Shown: piece after piece, positions 5,736-7,025 of the stretch | Layout: every line of letters begins with the position of its first letter | Numbering within the stretch: the stretch's first letter is position 1 | Assembly: GCA_017412265.1 (NCBI GenBank) | Contig: JAFPYK010000048.1 | Location: forward strand, 1-7,025 | From: Lachnospiraceae bacterium | GTDB lineage: Bacteria; Bacillota; Clostridia; Lachnospirales; Lachnospiraceae | Direction: 5' to 3' | DNA: 7,025 bases | The notes under the pieces: model-generated | Database searches by the model: none | What the model was told of the DNA's origin: nothing | The model's input: only the letters and a program-made list of their open reading frames with translations | Position numbers and translations under genes: made by a program

Positions 5736-7025
5736 ACACATCTGTGAAACGAATTCTTGCCCTGGTTCTTTGCCTGGCGCTTACCATCAGCTGCGGCTCG
5801 ATGGCAAGAGCCGCCAGGGAAACCTCTTCCCCGGACCAGACACAGGAGCTGACCGAAGAAGAGGTCCGGAAACATGCGGTCAGCGATGACCAGTCCGTCT
5901 ACGTCCTCACCGACGCGGCCGGCTCGGTCAATAAAATCATCGTAAGCGACAAGCTCAAAGACGCGGCCGGCAACGAAGCCCTCTCCCAGGAAACCGTGGA
6001 GGCGGCCCTGCCCGTGGACGTGAAGATCAGCTACCGGCTGGACGGTCAGGAGATCTCCCCGGAAGAGCTGGCCGGCAAGAGCGGCAAAGCTGTCATCCGC
6101 ATCGATTACACCAACAATCAGTCAGAGACCGAGATGGTAAACGGGGCCTCCCAGAAGCTTTATGTGCCCTTCCTGATGGTCTCTGCCCTGCTGCTGGACG
6201 GGGAACATTTTAAAAATGTCACCGTGGAAAACGGCCGTCTGGTCAATGACGGCACCCGTTCCGTGGTCGTAGGCTATGCCCTCCCGGGTCTGGCTGAGGA
6301 TCTGGCCCTGGACGATACTCTGGATGTCACCATCCCGGACCACGTGGAAATCAGCGCAGATGTCACCGATTTCAAGCTGGGCTCCGTCTATACCATCGCA
6401 GCCAACAATCTGTTCAAAGAATACGACGAGAAGGACCCGGACGCCTTAAAGGATCTCTTCTCTTCCATGGATCAGCTCACCGATGCCATGACCCAGCTGA
6501 TGGACGGGGCCTCCGCCTTAAACGAAGGCCTGGACACCCTGCTGGAACAGTCTGACAGCCTGACGGAGGGCGTGGGAGCCCTCTCCGACGGAGCCTCGAA
6601 AGTGGCAGACGGAGCCGGAGATCTCTCCGACGGAGCCTCGAAGGTGGCAGACGGAGCCGGAAATGTAAAGGACGGCGCCGACAAGCTGGCTGCCGGTGCG
6701 GGCGAACTCCTGGCCGGCACAGACACCCTGGCCTCCGGAGCCGACAGCTTAAGCGCCGGTCTCTCTCAGATCAGCTCGAAATCCGGCGACATCAACGACG
6801 GAGCAGCCCAGGTCTTCCGCTCCCTTCTCTCGGCAGCCCAGACCCAGCTTGCCTCCAACGGTCTGACCGTCTCCTCTCTCACCATCAGCAACTACCAGGA
6901 AGAGCTGGAGAAGGTCATCGCTTCCCTAGACGATGAGGCCGTCTATCAGGCAGCCCTGAAGCAGGTCACCGAGGCGGTGGAGGCAAAGCGTCCTGAGATC
7001 CGTGAACAGGTCGCCGCAGCCGTCC
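5729..7025 (+). CDS. Exported Leu-x-x-Gly heptad-repeat protein, MMPL partner (partial, 3' end outside window)
   Basis: At least 432 codons with no stop. Residues 1-28 look like a signal peptide: K7-R8, hydrophobic stretch 9-21, and a likely cut after A-R-A at 28. C22 is in a poor lipobox, so a lipoprotein is less likely. Residues about 45-245 form a beta-rich region including 'VYVLTDAAGSVNKIIVSD' and 'LDGQEISPEELAGKSGKAVIRIDYTN', recurring in Bacillota proteins encoded beside MMPL permeases. From L257 to G344 there are 13 consecutive heptads with Leu or Val at position 1 and Gly at position 4 in all but one (Q274). This is the xxxLxxG heptad family also found in YhgE/Pip ectodomains. The ATG follows AAGGAGG by 7 nt and overlaps the permease stop as ATGTTGA. 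Relatives I recall end in a membrane helix, which would lie beyond the window. It is probably an extracellular rod working with the permease; the function is unknown. Confidence 0.85.
   Translation, partial: MLNTSVKRILALVLCLALTISCGSMARAARETSSPDQTQELTEEEVRKHAVSDDQSVYVLTDAAGSVNKIIVSDKLKDAAGNEALSQETVEAALPVDVKISYRLDGQEISPEELAGKSGKAVIRIDYTNNQSETEMVNGASQKLYVPFLMVSALLLDGEHFKNVTVENGRLVNDGTRSVVVGYALPGLAEDLALDDTLDVTIPDHVEISADVTDFKLGSVYTIAANNLFKEYDEKDPDALKDLFSSMDQLTDAMTQLMDGASALNEGLDTLLEQSDSLTEGVGALSDGASKVADGAGDLSDGASKVADGAGNVKDGADKLAAGAGELLAGTDTLASGADSLSAGLSQISSKSGDINDGAAQVFRSLLSAAQTQLASNGLTVSSLTISNYQEELEKVIASLDDEAVYQAALKQVTEAVEAKRPEIREQVAAAV
6581..6664 (+). repeat. Tandem 42-bp repeat, two copies, inside the heptad region
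   Basis: Copy one is 6581-6622 and copy two 6623-6664, identical except for two bases, AAA/AAG (synonymous) and GAT/AAT at the last codon. Each encodes two heptads, LSDGASK and VADGAG followed by D or N (residues 285-298 and 299-312). The near identity indicates a recent in-frame duplication; the flanking heptads are much more diverged. Confidence 0.9.

Noticed and set aside
5750..5815. Lipoprotein signal with C22 as lipidated cysteine
   Set aside because: The residues before C22 (T-I-S) fit the lipobox poorly, lacking Leu at -3, while a good A-R-A signal peptidase I site follows at 26-28.
6472..6726. Minus-strand open frame of Ser/Ala/Pro repeats
   Set aside because: It is the antisense image of the Leu-x-x-Gly heptad repeat.

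Overview
The window looks like chromosomal DNA of a GC-rich Bacillota, most likely a gut Clostridia/Lachnospiraceae-type bacterium. This is inferred from strong GGAGG-type ribosome binding sites, intrinsic terminators, a Gram-positive-style MMPL/RND permease paired with a secreted Leu-x-x-Gly heptad protein, and a long (538 aa) fructuronate-reductase-like protein. No rRNA or other taxonomic marker is present, so the assignment is inference only.

Left part (1-2200, minus strand): a two-gene sugar-acid cluster. It is read from a predicted promoter at 2302-2274 into a mannitol dehydrogenase-family oxidoreductase (probably UxuB, D-fructuronate/D-mannonate interconversion). After a 119-bp gap holding two back-to-back hairpins it continues into the N-terminal two-thirds or so of a xylose isomerase-like TIM-barrel isomerase/epimerase, which leaves the window at base 1.

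Middle part (2201-3525): a divergent intergenic region, then on the plus strand a NUDIX hydrolase and a TetR-type regulator 15 bp apart, closed by a strong intrinsic terminator (3490-3525). A 14-bp palindrome lies between the tetR stop and the terminator.

Right part (3526-7025, plus strand): a 712-aa, 12-TM MMPL/RND permease with a transmembrane Asp-Tyr pair in each half. It overlaps by 7 bp a gene with no earlier stop that runs off the window. That gene encodes an exported protein with 13 uninterrupted Leu/Val-x-x-Gly heptads. The two are almost certainly made together and may form one envelope export or lipid-handling machine, with the neighbouring TetR protein the obvious candidate repressor. 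This permease plus heptad-protein pair is the most interesting part. The family is recurrent in Bacillota but, as far as I know, its function is not established. I see no CRISPR, tRNA, rRNA, insertion sequence, phage or toxin-antitoxin features.
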